Positions 19,406-32,255 of a stretch of DNA of 64,000 nt are shown here, piece after piece (within the stretch, counting starts at the first letter, position 1; every line of letters starts with the position of its first letter). This DNA comes from Podocnemis expansa (taxonomy: Eukaryota > Chordata > Testudines > Podocnemididae). The notes beneath the pieces were generated by a model. It searched no databases and was not told the origin of the DNA. It saw only the letters and a program-made list of their open reading frames with translations. The stretch lies in contig ML681963.1 in the NCBI GenBank assembly GCA_007922195.1, positions 53,605,902-53,669,901 on the forward strand, written 5' to 3'. A program made the translations under genes and the position numbers.

Positions 19406-22400
19406 TTTGAAAATTAAACAATTTTTATTCCCATTTGAAAACTGTCCCCAAAAATTTTGCATTTGACAGAAATTCATGTTTGGGGGGCCAGAGGGAGAGT
19501 TCTTGATTGGATAATTAATTTCAGACTGCTTTAATGGGCAGTGGCGAGGAGTGGACAGAACTGTAGGACTACTTGGCCCATGCACCAGCTGTCACTTGAG
19601 AGTTCAAGACAACAGAAATGTCTCTGCATACATAAATAGCTAGTTCATAGAAAAGGCACCAGAAGATGGTACTCAAGAATATGCATCATTGTTCTTGGGT
19701 TTCCCAGGCCAAATAAAACTTCTAGTAGCTGTTGGGCATTATAAATGGCCTCTGCTGGGTGGCTTTCTATGTAGAGCTGTTCATGCTGGTCATTATGACT
19801 GAGCAAGAGAAGGACTGTGCCATAATTTGTTGCTAGCAGATGTTAAGGTAGAATAGGGGATGGTTTGTGACTCTTTTGGTCATGAGGTTTTCTGCGTCTA
19901 ATCCTGGCACAACCCACTCCTAAGAATATCCCTTTCTTTCCTCCTCTTCCCTTTTCTCAATCTCGCCTTCCTTCTTCTGTTCTTGCTACACCAATACATT
20001 AGTTGCCACCAACTTCTCCAAAATCATTAATCAGATAACCCCAATATCATGAGATTGGCTTTAAAATTATCCTTTTTAAAAAAAGAAATTGAGGATTTAT
20101 GTTTGCCTTCTGGGTTTTGTGCCTTTAGAGAGTGGAATGTTTTACATTTCCTAGCTTTCCTTTGCATCCATTGTGGCTAGAAAAAGCTTTTCTTTTTAAT
20201 AAAGCAGGAGTCTCACATAACCCCATGACTCCAGGAACTGGGGTTTTAAGAAGAAAACTGTGAGACTCACAGTTAAATTATGAGAGCTGGCAATACTGCC
20301 TGCAACTCCAAAGTAACTCCATCATTTCAGAGGAGTGATTTATGCCTGTGTATCTGTTAGCAGAGTGCTTCTCTCTTTCTTTGCCTCTTAAGTGTCACTG
20401 CTTGTTAAAGACTGACAGGCACCTGCTGCCCTTTTCACATCCTGACTTTCCAGCTCTTGATTCTTAAAGAGCTTTTCTCCAGGCCTCCAAGTCCTTTCCC
20501 TTTGTCTTATTTCTAGCACAGGAAGGGCAGAGTGAGAACACTCCATCCTGTCCCTTAATACAAGAATTATGCAACATGAAAGAGGGAGTGCCCCATTCCC
20601 ACAAAGCCCACTCTTATCCCCTGCCTCAGTGGCTAAACTACTGAGAGGCACTGGCATTTTTAGTGAGTTTGGGATGCTAGATTGAATTTTACCATGCCCG
20701 CAACTGAAGTTTCAGGTTTCAGTTAGTGATCAAAATGAAACTTTTCTCCCCATGCTTTCTCACTTTCCAGACTATCAGCATTCAAATTCACTTAGGACCT
20801 CATTTGAAAGAGGAAAAAGCACTTCCCATAGATGACAGAATGCTCCGGTCTATATATTGTTATTCATGGCTCACAGCTTATTTGTGAATGTCTGACTCAT
20901 GGAGCAATTCCCTGATTGCTGCCTGGGATTTACAAACAAAAAGCGCATGAGCGTGCATGCACATGTGTGTATTTGCACATATGCACTTTTCATTGACCGT
21001 GTGTGAGGTGCATGTGGTGTGCTAGGATCACTGGCTGTAATTTTATATGTGCATGTTTGTGTATGTAGGTCCATGTGTGTGAGACAGTACAGAATATGCA
21101 CCTGAGGAAAAGAAACAATATAATCAGTTCTGATCTTCTTCCAGCAGAAAAGGGCAGCCACAGAGCTCTCTAAAGCCATTTTTAATAATATTTTGCACTT
21201 GTAGCCTCTCATATATAAGGATCTCAAAACACTTCAGGAACTGTAAAGGTTCAGGAAGGGTCAAAAATATTTTTGCTAACTGCTGCCTTTTTTAAACTCA
21301 GCTGTTAAGATCAAAAGGAACTATCATAATCATTTTGTCTGATTTTTGTTCCTGTCTTTCTGAGGGAAGTGCATTACAATGAGGCAGATAAGCTATTAAT
21401 TTGCAAGGGATAGACTTCACTATATTCACCTTATCCCACCTAAGGAAGGACTGTCTATAGGACGTGGGATAAGTAAGGCCTGATGGAAGGGTTGGAATCT
21501 TATTAGAATTTATTATTTGGTTTTGCCTTTAGCAATGACCAGAGATGCATAGATTTGGAAATACTGGTTCCTTCCAATTTCCATTTTTTTAACAGAACCA
21601 ATTTACCTACAGTGTGTTACTGTGGAGGAGCTACAGTAAATTAAAAGTCATCCTTTTATACTCACAGGTCACAGACTGTATTGCTCCTGCAGGTCAATCT
21701 CATTGTACACATCTGAGTGCTTCTTGAATCTTCCATTCTCTTCCACAAACTCCCTCTGTGCCTCTCTCACATCGCAGCATCCCCCTTTATTTCAGAGTCT
21801 TCTTACTATTCCTCCACTCTGTCCTTCATGCCAGGGGCTCTGTCTTCCCCATTCTGCTGTCCTTCTATGCCATAATGTTTGTGTACAAGCCCATTTCCTC
21901 CCTCAGCCTTTTCTTCTCAGGCCTCCTATGCCCATCTCCCCATCTCCCCATGCCAAGAGTTCTGTGTGACTGCCTATTTCCCTTATATTCCTCCCCTCTG
22001 TATGTCTCCTTGTCCTATTTTTCCAATTTTCACAAAAATCAATAGTCTTATGCCCAGTGATGCCTAGAACATTCTTCAAAATTTTGGAATTGATCAAATG
22101 CCACATTGAAAAAAATGTTGTGTTACAGACTGACAGAGAAAGGCCAGAAAGTGGGCTGTGCTTGCAAAGCCCTTTCAGTCACATAACTACAGATTTAAGG
22201 GTCAGTTGAGAAGCAGGCTTAAAGTTTCCTCTGTTGCCCAATGCATATCTGGATTCATCAGTTTATTGACCAGCAAGCTGCACTGGTTTAGCTGTCAGGG
22301 ATCAGCCCATCTTGTATAAAATACAAGTTAACAAACATGCAATCAACATAGAGGGGAAAAAAGCCACATGAGGTGCAAATCAGTGGAACTCTCCTGAAAC

Positions 22401-23414
22401 CAATTTATGCCACTTTACACCAACTGAGGACCTGTATCCTGATGTTGAAGATTTGCATGTGGGACATAATTGCAATGCCACCTTCAAACTTCTAAAAGCC
22501 TTGCTTAATTGGTGATCTGTGGGATGAGCTTTTCCATCTCTGCTAGTATATTCTGCTGCAGCAAAGGCTCCTGTCATTAGTTTTATCAGAAGCTTTCAGT
22601 GGCCTCATTTGCTATTCATATACATCTGTTCCGTTGGAGCCTGTCATTAATCTCTTGCTAGGTTTAAGGTTTCCCTCTTGCCGTTGCTACATGGCCAGTC
22701 ATCAAAGAAACAACTAAATGAATGTGGATATGAAACAAATCGTAGGTACTAAGGTTACTGGATAATTGCTTTCCTGCTAAAATACACACAATATGTCTCT
22801 CTATCAGTTAAAGGAAAGGCTATAGGGGAACATGCTGGCAGTTCTCTCTGACCATGTTGGAATGTGATGCTCTGAGACCTAAATGGTTCTGCAGTACTTG
22901 ATTAGTAAATCCAGGCTGACTTGTTCCCCTGTTTATAAATACACATGCTCTTGCAGCCCATTGCTCTATCCCTTTGTCAATGATAATTGAGTAACAAGCA
23001 GAGCTATAATATGGAGCTAATGAATGATTTGAATGTTCATTTAGGAACTGCCCCCTAGAGAGAAGGTGGCATGTATTTTGTGGACCAGAAGTCTGCAATA
23101 AGCACAATTTTAATAAGCAAAGCAGCTGAAAAATGCTCACATGGTGGGAATTGTGGCTGCATGGGAACAGGTTGAGGTTCTTATGCTCTTTGAACATGAT
23201 ACTGACAATTCAGAGACTGATTGATCTAAATTCCTTATTCCAGACTTACATCAGTGAATCTAAGAGCAGAGTTACCATGATTAATGAAATTTATGGATCT
23301 ACACCAGAATAACTGAGACCAGAGTTAATCTGGATTAATGGAGCTCCTATAGATTTGCATGAATAAAAAATGGATCAGGGCATTATAGTAAATCACAAAT
23401 TGAATAAGACTCAC
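19406..23414. other. unannotated intergenic DNA
   Basis: No gene or confident mobile element. A degenerate alternating purine/pyrimidine (TG/CA-rich) tract lies at about 20940-21080. 22600-22760 is a non-repetitive stretch I could not assign. Confidence 0.45.
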
Positions 23415-23915
23415 CAATGTGATACAACTGAGAAAAGGGCTAATATCAGTTTGGATGTTTTTATAAGTGTGTTGTCTGTAAAATGTGGGAATTCATTGTT
23501 TCACTGGTGAGGCCTCAGTTAAAGTAATTGGTCCAACTTTGGTGTCACATTATGAGAAAGATGAGCACAAATTGGACAGAGTCCAGAGGAGATGAGCAAA
23601 TATATGAAAGGGTTTAGAAATCCTAAGCTTTGAGGAGAGGTTAAAAAAAACTGGGAATGTTATGTCTTGAGGAGAGATTGTAGGGGTCCAGATAACAGTA
23701 TTCAACTATATAAAAGACTGTTACAAAGAGGGTGGTGATTAGTTGTTCTTCATGTCCACTGAAGGTAGGATAAGAAATTGGCTTGCTGTGCAGCAAGGAA
23801 AATTTACATTAGATATTAAGAAAAATTGTTTAACTCTAAGGATAACTAAGTTGTAGATCAGCTTACCACAGAAGGTTATGGAATCCCTGTCATTAGAGGT
23901 GGTGTTGCCTCGTAT
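23415..23915 (+). repeat. old CR1-clade LINE, 3' part of RT
   Basis: A decayed reading resembles the C-terminal part of CR1 RT: GEASVKVIGPTLVSHYEK, LDRVQRR, GLEILSFEERLKK, NYIKDCYKEG and TLDIKKNCLTLRI. It contains many stops and is clearly more diverged than the neighbouring CR1, which starts only about 40 bp downstream. Confidence 0.65.
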
Positions 23916-23954
23916 ATTATGTACGTGGGCTGAGGTGCAGATGGAAATAGGAGA

Positions 23955-26305
23955 CAGCCATGTTGAAAGTCTCTCTGGGTAAAAATAAAAAGAGTTAAAA
24001 ACAAGGGTGATGTCATGGAAGTGGTCTAGTACTGGCCACCTAACCCAGAAGAGGAGGTGGATGAGGCTTTTTTTCAACAATTAACAAATCATCCAAAGCA
24101 CAGGACTTGGTGGTGATGGGGGACTTCCCAGACATCTGTTGAGAAAATAACACTGAAAGCATAGATTATCCAGCCAGTTCTTGGAGTGTATTGGAGATAA
24201 TTTTTTACTTCTAAAGGTGGAGAAAGCTACTAGGGAACCTCCTAGGGAAGAGGCCATTCTTGATTTTGACAAATAGAGAGGAACTGGTTGAGAATTTGAA
24301 AGTGGAAGGTAGCTTAGGTGAAAGTGATCATAAAATGGTAGCATTCATGATTCTAGGGAACGGTAGGAGAGAGAACACCAAAATAAAGATGATGGATTTC
24401 AAGAAGGCAGATTTTAGAACACTCAGGGTGTTTGTAGGCAGGATCCCATGGGAAACATGTCTAAGAGGAAAACCAACGGAAGACATCTGGCAGTTTTTCA
24501 GAAACAGTATTAATGGCACAAGAACAAACTATTCCAATGCACAGAAAAGATAGGAAGTAGGGCAAGAGACCACCCTGGCTTAACCAGAAGATTTTGAAAC
24601 TCGGACAAATCACAAAGAATGACTATAAACAAATAACACAATTGTGCACAGGAAAAATCAGAAAGGCCAAGGCACAAACTGAGATCAAACTAGTTAAGAG
24701 CATTATAGGTAACAAAAAAAGCATTTTTAAATACATTAGAAACAAGAGGAAGACCAAGAGCAGCGTAGGTCCATTACTCATCAACCGCGGAAAAACAATA
24801 GCAGAAAATGTAGAAATGGCAGAGGAATTAAATGATTTCTTCATTTCGGTCTTCACCAAGAAGGTTGGTGGTGATTGGATGTCTGACATGGGGGAGGGCA
24901 GTAAATATGGGATAAGATCAGAAACTAAAATAGGGGAAGAACAAGTTAAAAATTACCTAGACAAGTGAGATGTGTTCAAGTCACCAGGGCCAGATGATAT
25001 GTCCCCTAGAATACTCAAGGAGCTGACTCAGGAGTTGTCTGAGCCATTGACTATTATCTTTGAAAAATCTTGGAAGACTGGAGAGGTCCCAGAGAATGGG
25101 AAAAAAACAAATATAGTTTCCATCTATAAAAAGGGAAATAAGGACAACCCAAGGAATTATAGACCAGTCAGCTTAATCTCTGTACCAAGAAAAATAATGG
25201 AACAAATAATTAAGGAATCTATTAGCAAATATCTAGAAGAGAGTAAGGTGCTAAGTGATATTCGGCATGGATTTGTCAAGAACAAATTATGTCAAACCAA
25301 CCTGATGGCTTTCTGATTGGTAGATGTGGTGTATCTAGACTTTAGTAAGGCTTTTGATATGGTCTTGCATCACCTACTCGTTAACAAACTAGGGAACTAC
25401 AGTCTAGATGGAGTTCCTATAAGGTGGGTGAAAAATTGGTTAGCTAACTGCTCTGAAAGAGTAGTTATCAATGGTTCATAGTCATGCAAGAAGGGTATAA
25501 TGAGCGTGGTACCACAGGGATTGATTCTGAGTCTGGTTCTGTTCAATATTTTCATCAGTGATTTAGATGATGGCATAGAAAGTACACTTATAAAGGTTGC
25601 TAATGATACCAAGCTGGGAGGGGTTGCAAGTGCTTTGGAGGATAGGATCACAATTCAAAATGATTTGGAGAAACTGGTGAAATGTGCTGACATATACAGA
25701 ATGAAATTTAATAAAGACAAGTGCAAAGTACCCCACTTTGGAAAGAACAATCTATTGCACACATACAAAATGGGCAATGACTGCCTAGGAAGGAGTACTG
25801 CTGAAAGGGATCTGGCTGTCATAGTCGACCACAAGTTAAATATGAGTCAACAGTGTAACGCTGCTGCAAAAAAAGGAACCATCATTCTGAGGTGTATTAA
25901 CAAGAGTATTGTAAGTAAAACACGTGAAGTAATTCTACTGCTCTATTTTGCCCTGATTAGGCCTCAGCTGGAGTATTGTGTCCAGTTTTGGGTGCCTCAT
26001 TTCAGGAAATATGTGGACAAACTGGAGAAAATCCAAAGAAGAGCAACATGAATGACTGAGGTCTGGAAAACTTGACTTATAAGAGAAGATTGAAAGAGAT
26101 GGGTTTGTTTAGTCTGAAAAAGAGGAAACTTAAAGGACCCATGATAACAGTTTTTAACTACCTAACAGGTTATCACGAGGAAGAAGGAGAAAAATTGTTG
26201 TCCTTAACTGCTGATGATAGAACAAGAAGCAATGGGCTTAAATTACAGCAAGGGAGGTTTAGGTTGGACCTTAGGAAAAAAGTCCTAACTGTCTGGGTGA
26301 TTTAA
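23955..26305 (+). pseudogene. CR1 ORF2 (endonuclease-reverse transcriptase), decayed
   Basis: The open pieces are 24260-24553 ([27 protein letters not shown], end of the endonuclease with the Ser-Asp-His box), 24594-24968, 24972-25316 (RT N-half: SPGPDDMSPRILKEL, NYRPVSLISV, HGFVKNKLCQTNL), 25500-26051 (VPQGLILSLVLFNIFISDLDDGI, then the active-site box) and 26072-26305. Stops and shifts separate them. The RT active-site box reads VANDTKLGG where the young copy at 58 kb has FADDTKLG, so a catalytic Asp is lost. The product would nick and prime at chromosomal targets; inactive here. Confidence 0.9.
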
Positions 26306-26468
26306 CCACTGGAATAAATTCCCTAAGTAGGTTGTGGAATCTCCATCACTGGAAGTTTCTAAGAGCAAGTCAGGCAAGCACCTGTCAGGGTACTTGCTCC
26401 TGCCATGAGTGTTGGGGACTGGGCCTGATGACCTCTCATGGTCCCTTCCCATTTCTATGATTCTATGA
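23955..26468 (+). mobile_element. CR1 LINE, 5'-truncated, decayed
   Basis: The stretch runs from the endonuclease domain through RT to the characteristic CR1 3' end (GGGCCTGATGACCTCTCATGGTCCCTTCCCATTTCTATGATTCTATGAAA). It is 5'-truncated, as is usual. Coding pieces are described separately. Confidence 0.92.
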
Positions 26469-27076
26469 AACGGACTGGATCAAGCTTGTTCTACATAACC
26501 CCAGTTTTTACACTTCTTGTTTGAACTACCTGATCTGATCTCTCATGCCCCAGAAATGAGATTGCTATTAGCCAGGTCAGTTGCAGAGCTATAAATGATT
26601 AGCTCAGATTCCAGAATGTGGACAAAAGACGGTTTTGAAGCCTCTTCCTGAAGCAAGATGAAAAACTGAAAAGGTCTTTTTGTCACAGGGCTAGGTCCTG
26701 AGCTGGGGTAATTAGGCCTGGTTCCAATGATGTTAGTGGAGCTTTGCCACTTTACACCAGCAAAGAATATGCCCATAACTGTTAAATCATCATTGTTGTT
26801 TATTTTCTCTCCTTTTAACATGTCAGAAGAAGCATTCCCAATCAAAGCAATCACGCCTCCCCATCAACAGATCAGCATAAATTGTTGAGATTTTTAAAAA
26901 TAAATGTAAACTTCTTTTTAATTGCTTCTGTTTGTTCAGTCATTAAGACTCATGTTTTTGAGTGTTTTCTACAACCATGAGGGCTAGAAACTTACATATT
27001 CACATGATTCCAGGAGTTGGGGGTGGGGGCTTTGTGAAGAGCGTAAAGCACCATGAGAGTTGCAATAAAATTGTAA
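26469..27076. other. unannotated DNA
   Basis: Nothing recognised apart from short poly(T)/(A) stretches. Confidence 0.4.
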
Positions 27077-27509
27077 TGGTATGTCCACACGAGTCTTTTA
27101 TTTCGAAACAACACTGGTTGTTTCGAAATAAAAAACTGAACGTCCACACGATGTTTTCTTATTTCGAAATGACAAGCTCTGTCATTTTGAAATAAGAACC
27201 GTCATTTTGAAACAGCTTAAACCCCATTCATTTCAAAATGGCTGTTATTTCAAAATCGTTATTTCGAAATAATGCCCTTTGGACATGCTGTTTCGAAACA
27301 ACACCATTGCTTCGAAACAAGTGTTTCAAAACAGCATGTCCAAACAGCCTTATTTCAAACTAACCATTTCGAAATAACAGCTGTTTCGAAAGCAGGCTTT
27401 CCCTTAATTCAAATTAACATTTTCTTAATTCAAATCAACTTATTTCGAAATAAGAACTTTATTTCAAAATAACTTATTTTGAAATAATGATGTATGTGTG
27501 GACATAGCC
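27077..27509 (+). mobile_element. PIF/Harbinger-type MITE with TAA TSD
   Basis: Termini TGGTATGTCCACACGAG and GTGTGGACATAGCC are inverted repeats. TAA at 27074-27076 and 27510-27512 is the classic Harbinger TSD. The interior is dense in TTATTTCGAAATAA-type palindromes. Non-coding. Confidence 0.87.
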
Positions 27510-27599
27510 TAAGAGTTGGTGTCACTAGAGAAGTTCAAAAATTTGATGTTTCTTTAACAGTCTCTTCTCCCACCATCACCCACACATGTTGTAATGTCA

Positions 27600-28745
27600 T
27601 AATTCAAGTTCATATTGGTTTGCAGTTTTAGGGTTGTGCATATTGCACTGTTTTGTTTTTGTAGTATTGTTCATGAGCATTGTAGCTTGTTTGTGGAGTG
27701 CTGTTGTAACCCACCTCTCTAAAAGGGAATAATCTCTTTCCGGAATCCCTTATGGCTGGGTTCTGTTGCTGGGCAGATTTTGCAGCCCAGAAACCAGAAC
27801 TTTCTGGTAAGAGGGTGTGGCAGCACATTGAGCATGCTCCACAAATTTTATTGTTGTGCTGGACTTACATACCTGAGAGAAGCCTGAGAGGAGTAGTCTG
27901 GAGAGGAGCAAACAGAGAGAGCTGTAGCTTCCATGTGCTCAGGGACTGAGTGAGAGTGGACTGCAGATGTTTTCTCCCTGCTTTGGACAGTTTTGCAGGG
28001 GAATTGTCTGCACTAGACCTGAGAGCTGGATGGCCAGTGACCTGGTTGTGTGGTGCTGGCTACACAGGAGGAAGAAAGGACTGCATGGCATCTGCCTGAA
28101 GATTCCTGCAGCTAGAGATGATGAGGATGGCTTCTGTTTTGCATTTAAGTCTCAAGGACTTCGAGACTACAGCTGAGATAAGGTTGACTCCACCTGAACT
28201 TTGGGGCTCTTGGGTTTCTTACTATTTTGTTCAAATTTTATTATGGTTTCTTAGGATAGTGTTTGTTTAGTTAGTTAATAAAGTTCATTGTTATGTTTAT
28301 TTTGAGCAATAGTTTAATGTGGGATGGGAACTCTGAGCAGGCTTCACTGTGAGTCCTGAACAGACTGGCGCCTGGCTCTCCAGCTGCTTTCTGTAGGGGT
28401 TTCTATGTGAGGCACTGGAGAGGGGCAAGTAAATGAATTTGAGCCCACACTAGCAGGTTACACTGTCAGAGCCCACCACTTAAGATTTATTTTTGTTATT
28501 GTAGGGTTGTTAGAGTGAGAACTGGTGTGTTGGTGTAGGGTTGTTTATGTATGCACTAGATTATCATCATAGGGCTGTTCAGCAGCACATTATTTTGTTA
28601 TTGTATGGTTCCTCATAAGGGCATTGATGTTTTCATAAGGTTTTTCATGAGTATGCTATTTCATTAATGTAGGCTTGCCCATGAGTATGTGGCATTGTTA
28701 TCATAAAATTGCTTAAGATTGGATGCTGTACTATTAGCAGTGATC
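27600..28745 (+). repeat. degenerate ~34-36 bp minisatellite, interrupted by an LTR
   Basis: Units on the theme TGTAGGGTTGTTCATGAGTATGCTATTTTGTTAT recur at about 27627, 27660, 28502, 28536, 28571, 28604, 28638, 28670 and 28705. Spacing is roughly 34 bp with heavy divergence. The solo LTR 27705-28462 splits the array. Confidence 0.65.
27705..28462 (+). mobile_element. solo LTR, 758 bp, with 4-bp TSD
   Basis: It starts TGTAACCCACC and ends GCAGGTTACA, so the ends are inverted TGTAACC/GGTTACA. CTGT flanks both sides (27701-27704, 28463-28466). AATAAA in TTAATAAAGTTCATTG at about 28278 fits an R-region polyadenylation signal and sets plus orientation. No internal retroviral genes remain. Confidence 0.82.
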
Positions 28746-31700
28746 ATATTTTTATCTTTAAAAAGTTATGTAACCCACTGGGGGGCCTGTGACAGGTTCC
28801 CTCCCCTTCCCCCAATTCATAAAGGGTACAAGTTGTTACAGCACATAAGTATGTAGGGTTGGCTCTTTAGTTTAGCCTACACCTTTCTTTTAGTTCTGGA
28901 GGTACTAGGTTCAGTCTCCACTGTTCTAGCCAAGATGGTGGCTCATACATTTGCATAAATGTGCATTTTATGTGGCAAATGCACAAAATTCGCCAAATAT
29001 ATATATGTATATTTAGATTTGCACAAAAGCATGCATGCATATTTTGAGGGGAAAAGTAAGTCAAATTTTGGCTCCTCCAGGCTCCAGCCCATTTAAACTC
29101 CAAGGTCGCATAATTTTCATTTGTAGAAATCCCTTTTCACAAGCTTTCTCTTCCTCCCTGTAGTTGGCTCTCTGGGAACCAACTCCTAACTGGCAGTTGT
29201 CGGTGGACTCCCTGGCTCCAGTCATTAAAATGGTTATAATGATTCTTGCCTGTCTCAAAAGGGGGTGATGCATCTATAAATAACTTTTATTTAGCAACAG
29301 CCTTTAGATTTCTAGATGAAAAGTGTGATAACCTTCTTCCAGGCTGTCGTCTTACCTATCTTGAAATAAGGACTGAAAGTGAGCTGACTTCATTTTACGT
29401 TTATATCTGCTAATGAAATTCTATTTTACATCTTGCTTCTTCTTTGGTACGTCAGAAGAAATATCTTTATGCCTCGTGGCAACAGGAAATGTAAGGGGAG
29501 CTATTTCTCAGCTTTGGCCTTGCTTGGTGGAATGCTCTATCCTTCTTGACATGGCTTCTTAAACATTCAGTCTCGTGCTAGCACCAGACTAGCATGTGCC
29601 CAGCATGGCATTTTGTATTAATGGAATTTCATCCTAACAGCGGGGAAAAAAGTGTTTCTCTTCCACCCCCTCATTTGTTCCTGGTTATAGTGAATTTACA
29701 GCTTAATCCTAAATGGTGAATTTTAATATCATTTTCTTTAAAAGTGTTGCATATAAATTTAGTATCCCAGTGTAAAAGTGTCTGCAGGCACAGACATCAT
29801 TATTTCTGGACTGACTGTTAAAGACTGATACATTTAAAGTGAAATATATTCTCTCCCAAGTGAAAACTCAGGGTGTAAATTAAATTTGTCAATAAATATG
29901 GAAATAGCTTCCATCCTTCCTCCCACCCCCGCCCGCATTGCTGAAATTAGTCGTCTCAGTTCCATGTCATCAACATGACAAGAGAAATTATTGGCTCCCA
30001 CTGCCTCTGTTTTTAATGTATGCTCAGTTACAAGAGACATTTATTATCACTGCCTCAGATCAGTGAGTTAATTGTACATTCAACAGTGGTATCAACAGTA
30101 TGGACTCTTTAGGAACAGACTCTGTGAGGAGGTAATTGGATTTAGGGGATTCAAGAAACAAACACGCAACTTATCTTCTTCCTAGTGATCTGTGAGTGAT
30201 GGAATAATCAGCACATACACTTTGGTCCTGTGCTTTATACAAGTATTTGTATCGGGGAAGAGCCCAGTGTAAAATCCAAGAAACAAAAATCCACAAAATT
30301 GGAGAAAGTTCAGACAGGCTCTATACTAAGCCTTCACTAACATCTCAGAACTTAGGAAAAGTTTGGTTCTTCTGAAAGCTACAGCTTTTGTGTCTGTCTG
30401 GTATCCATATAGTACAGAGTATGGAAATATTGGCCTCCTATGTTTTATCCTGATCTAAGGTTTTGCTTGGTTAGTACCATTGCAGAGAGGAGAGAAAAAA
30501 CCACCAGTAATGTATTTGAATTCTCCAGTCTCCACTTAGGTGTTTAAATTGATTAGATGCTGATGTGTCATATTCTTGAGTGGAGTAAATCAATGTAACT
30601 GCATTGAATCCAGTGGATCTGTGCTGATTTACACCAGCTGAGGATTTGGTAATAAATTTTGCCCTTGGATGTGCAGTTTGGTTATAAGTGTTTGCAAAGA
30701 AAGGTCCTTGTGCCTAACAGGGTCTACTATCAATTTTAAAAAAGAAAATATACAATTTGGAATACAGACAGGAAAAATGATCAAGCAAGTGCATTCCATG
30801 ACATAAAGAGAGATAATAAGTGACTGGGAACCTTAGTTCCCACTTAAGGGATCTAACAAACGTAGAGTTATCCAAAAATGGAATGAGAGCCCTGCACTCT
30901 TAAGTGAAACTGCTGTATCAGAAAAGAAGTATTTCATCTGATGACCATGTGGTCATCAGCTCTAAGACCAGGAGTTCAGGAAGTTAAAATGTCACAAAGA
31001 CTTGCCAGGAATAAAACCTTTTCCTATAGTTCCTGTTTGGGTTTTGGTTTTTGTTTTAATGACACTGAGGTGACTTATTTCTCAATTCATTAAAATGCCT
31101 GCATTCCTCAATTTTCCCCAAGATTAATATCCATCCATGGCTATTTTATTGAGTGGCAGGCAAGTTACAGATTGATTAGATAATGCTTGCTAGGTGCTTT
31201 GAAGATGGAAGATGCAGCAGGCTCAATAGTAGTGCGATCAGCCTGGATTTACCATTGCCCTGGAAATCCTGAGACATCACCCATGTCTGGTGTTCTGGGT
31301 ATCACGGTCTCATCAGCAGAGCAGTGCAGCAGACCAACATGAGATGTAGTCAAGGTCAGGGAGGATGAATGTGGTGATGATGGGATGACATTAATACTAC
31401 ATTGAGCAGACATAATAGAGAATGGGAATGAAGAGTCATCTGTCACCAACTCCTCATTCATCAGCTGGAGGTTGGCAGCTAACATGAAAATGATGACTTT
31501 TGTTTGTTGTGCTATTGCTCTGCTCAGTTTGCTGTGTTTTGGGAAGGACAGAAGAGCAAGTCTGAGGAATTGTTGCCTATAACTAGGAAACCATGGGCTC
31601 CAAGATGCTATATATCCATCTAATCATCTGCTTTCAGAGCTCCTTCACCCCACATCCATCTATTCTCTAAGCTTTCCCAGCAGCCTGAATTCTCCCCACT

Positions 31701-31869
31701 AGCTGTCTGTTTCCGCATTCCCCATTAACTTCCTCAGCTTCCCCACTACCTGCTTCTGAACACCTCATGCCCCCTACCAGCTAGGTGACTGTGGGATCTC
31801 ATTCCTTTCCCAGGCACCTCCCTCAGAGCGCCCCCCTTCTCCCTGCCCCGCCACCAGTTCTTCCAACCT
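28746..31869. other. unannotated DNA
   Basis: No gene recognised. The ancient palindromic repeat lies at 30570-30665 (GTAAATCAATG...GTGCTGATTTACACCAGCTGAGGAT). 29690-30090 is AT-rich, free of recognisable repeats and a candidate conserved non-coding stretch. Confidence 0.45.
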
Positions 31870-32255
31870 CTCCCATAGATTGGTGGATTTTAAAATCTCA
31901 AGGGAACAATATGATCATATGCTCTGACCTCCTGTACAATGCAGGCCACTGAACCTCCCACTCACTCCTGCAATAGCCACCTAATCTACGATTGAGTAAC
32001 TGGATCTCCTAGAGCATGGTTTTAAGGCTTCAAGGCATGGAGGAGCCACCAGCAGGTGACCCATGCCCCACACTACAGGGGAAGTCAAAAATCCCCAGGG
32101 CCACTACGAATCTGCTCTGGGGGAAAATCTGCTCCTGACCCCAAATATGGTGATCAGCTAACCCCTGAAGACTCACCATCCATACACCAAAAAAAGAATT
32201 CTGTGCACCAACTCAGAAACCACCCCATCTCTCATCCCATCACAGGCCATTGATA
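31870..32255 (-). repeat. old CR1-family 3' end
   Basis: On the plus strand it reads AATATGATCATATGCTCTGACCTCCTGTACAATGCAGGCC... followed by CTGCTCCTGACCCCAAATATGGTGATCAGCTAA and CATCCCATCACAGGCCATTG. This is the reverse complement of an old CR1-type 3' region common in reptile genomes. Minus orientation, diverged. Confidence 0.65.

Noticed and set aside
20940..21080. TG/CA-rich tract as a Z-DNA element
   Set aside because: The alternation is too interrupted to claim more than a degenerate dinucleotide repeat.
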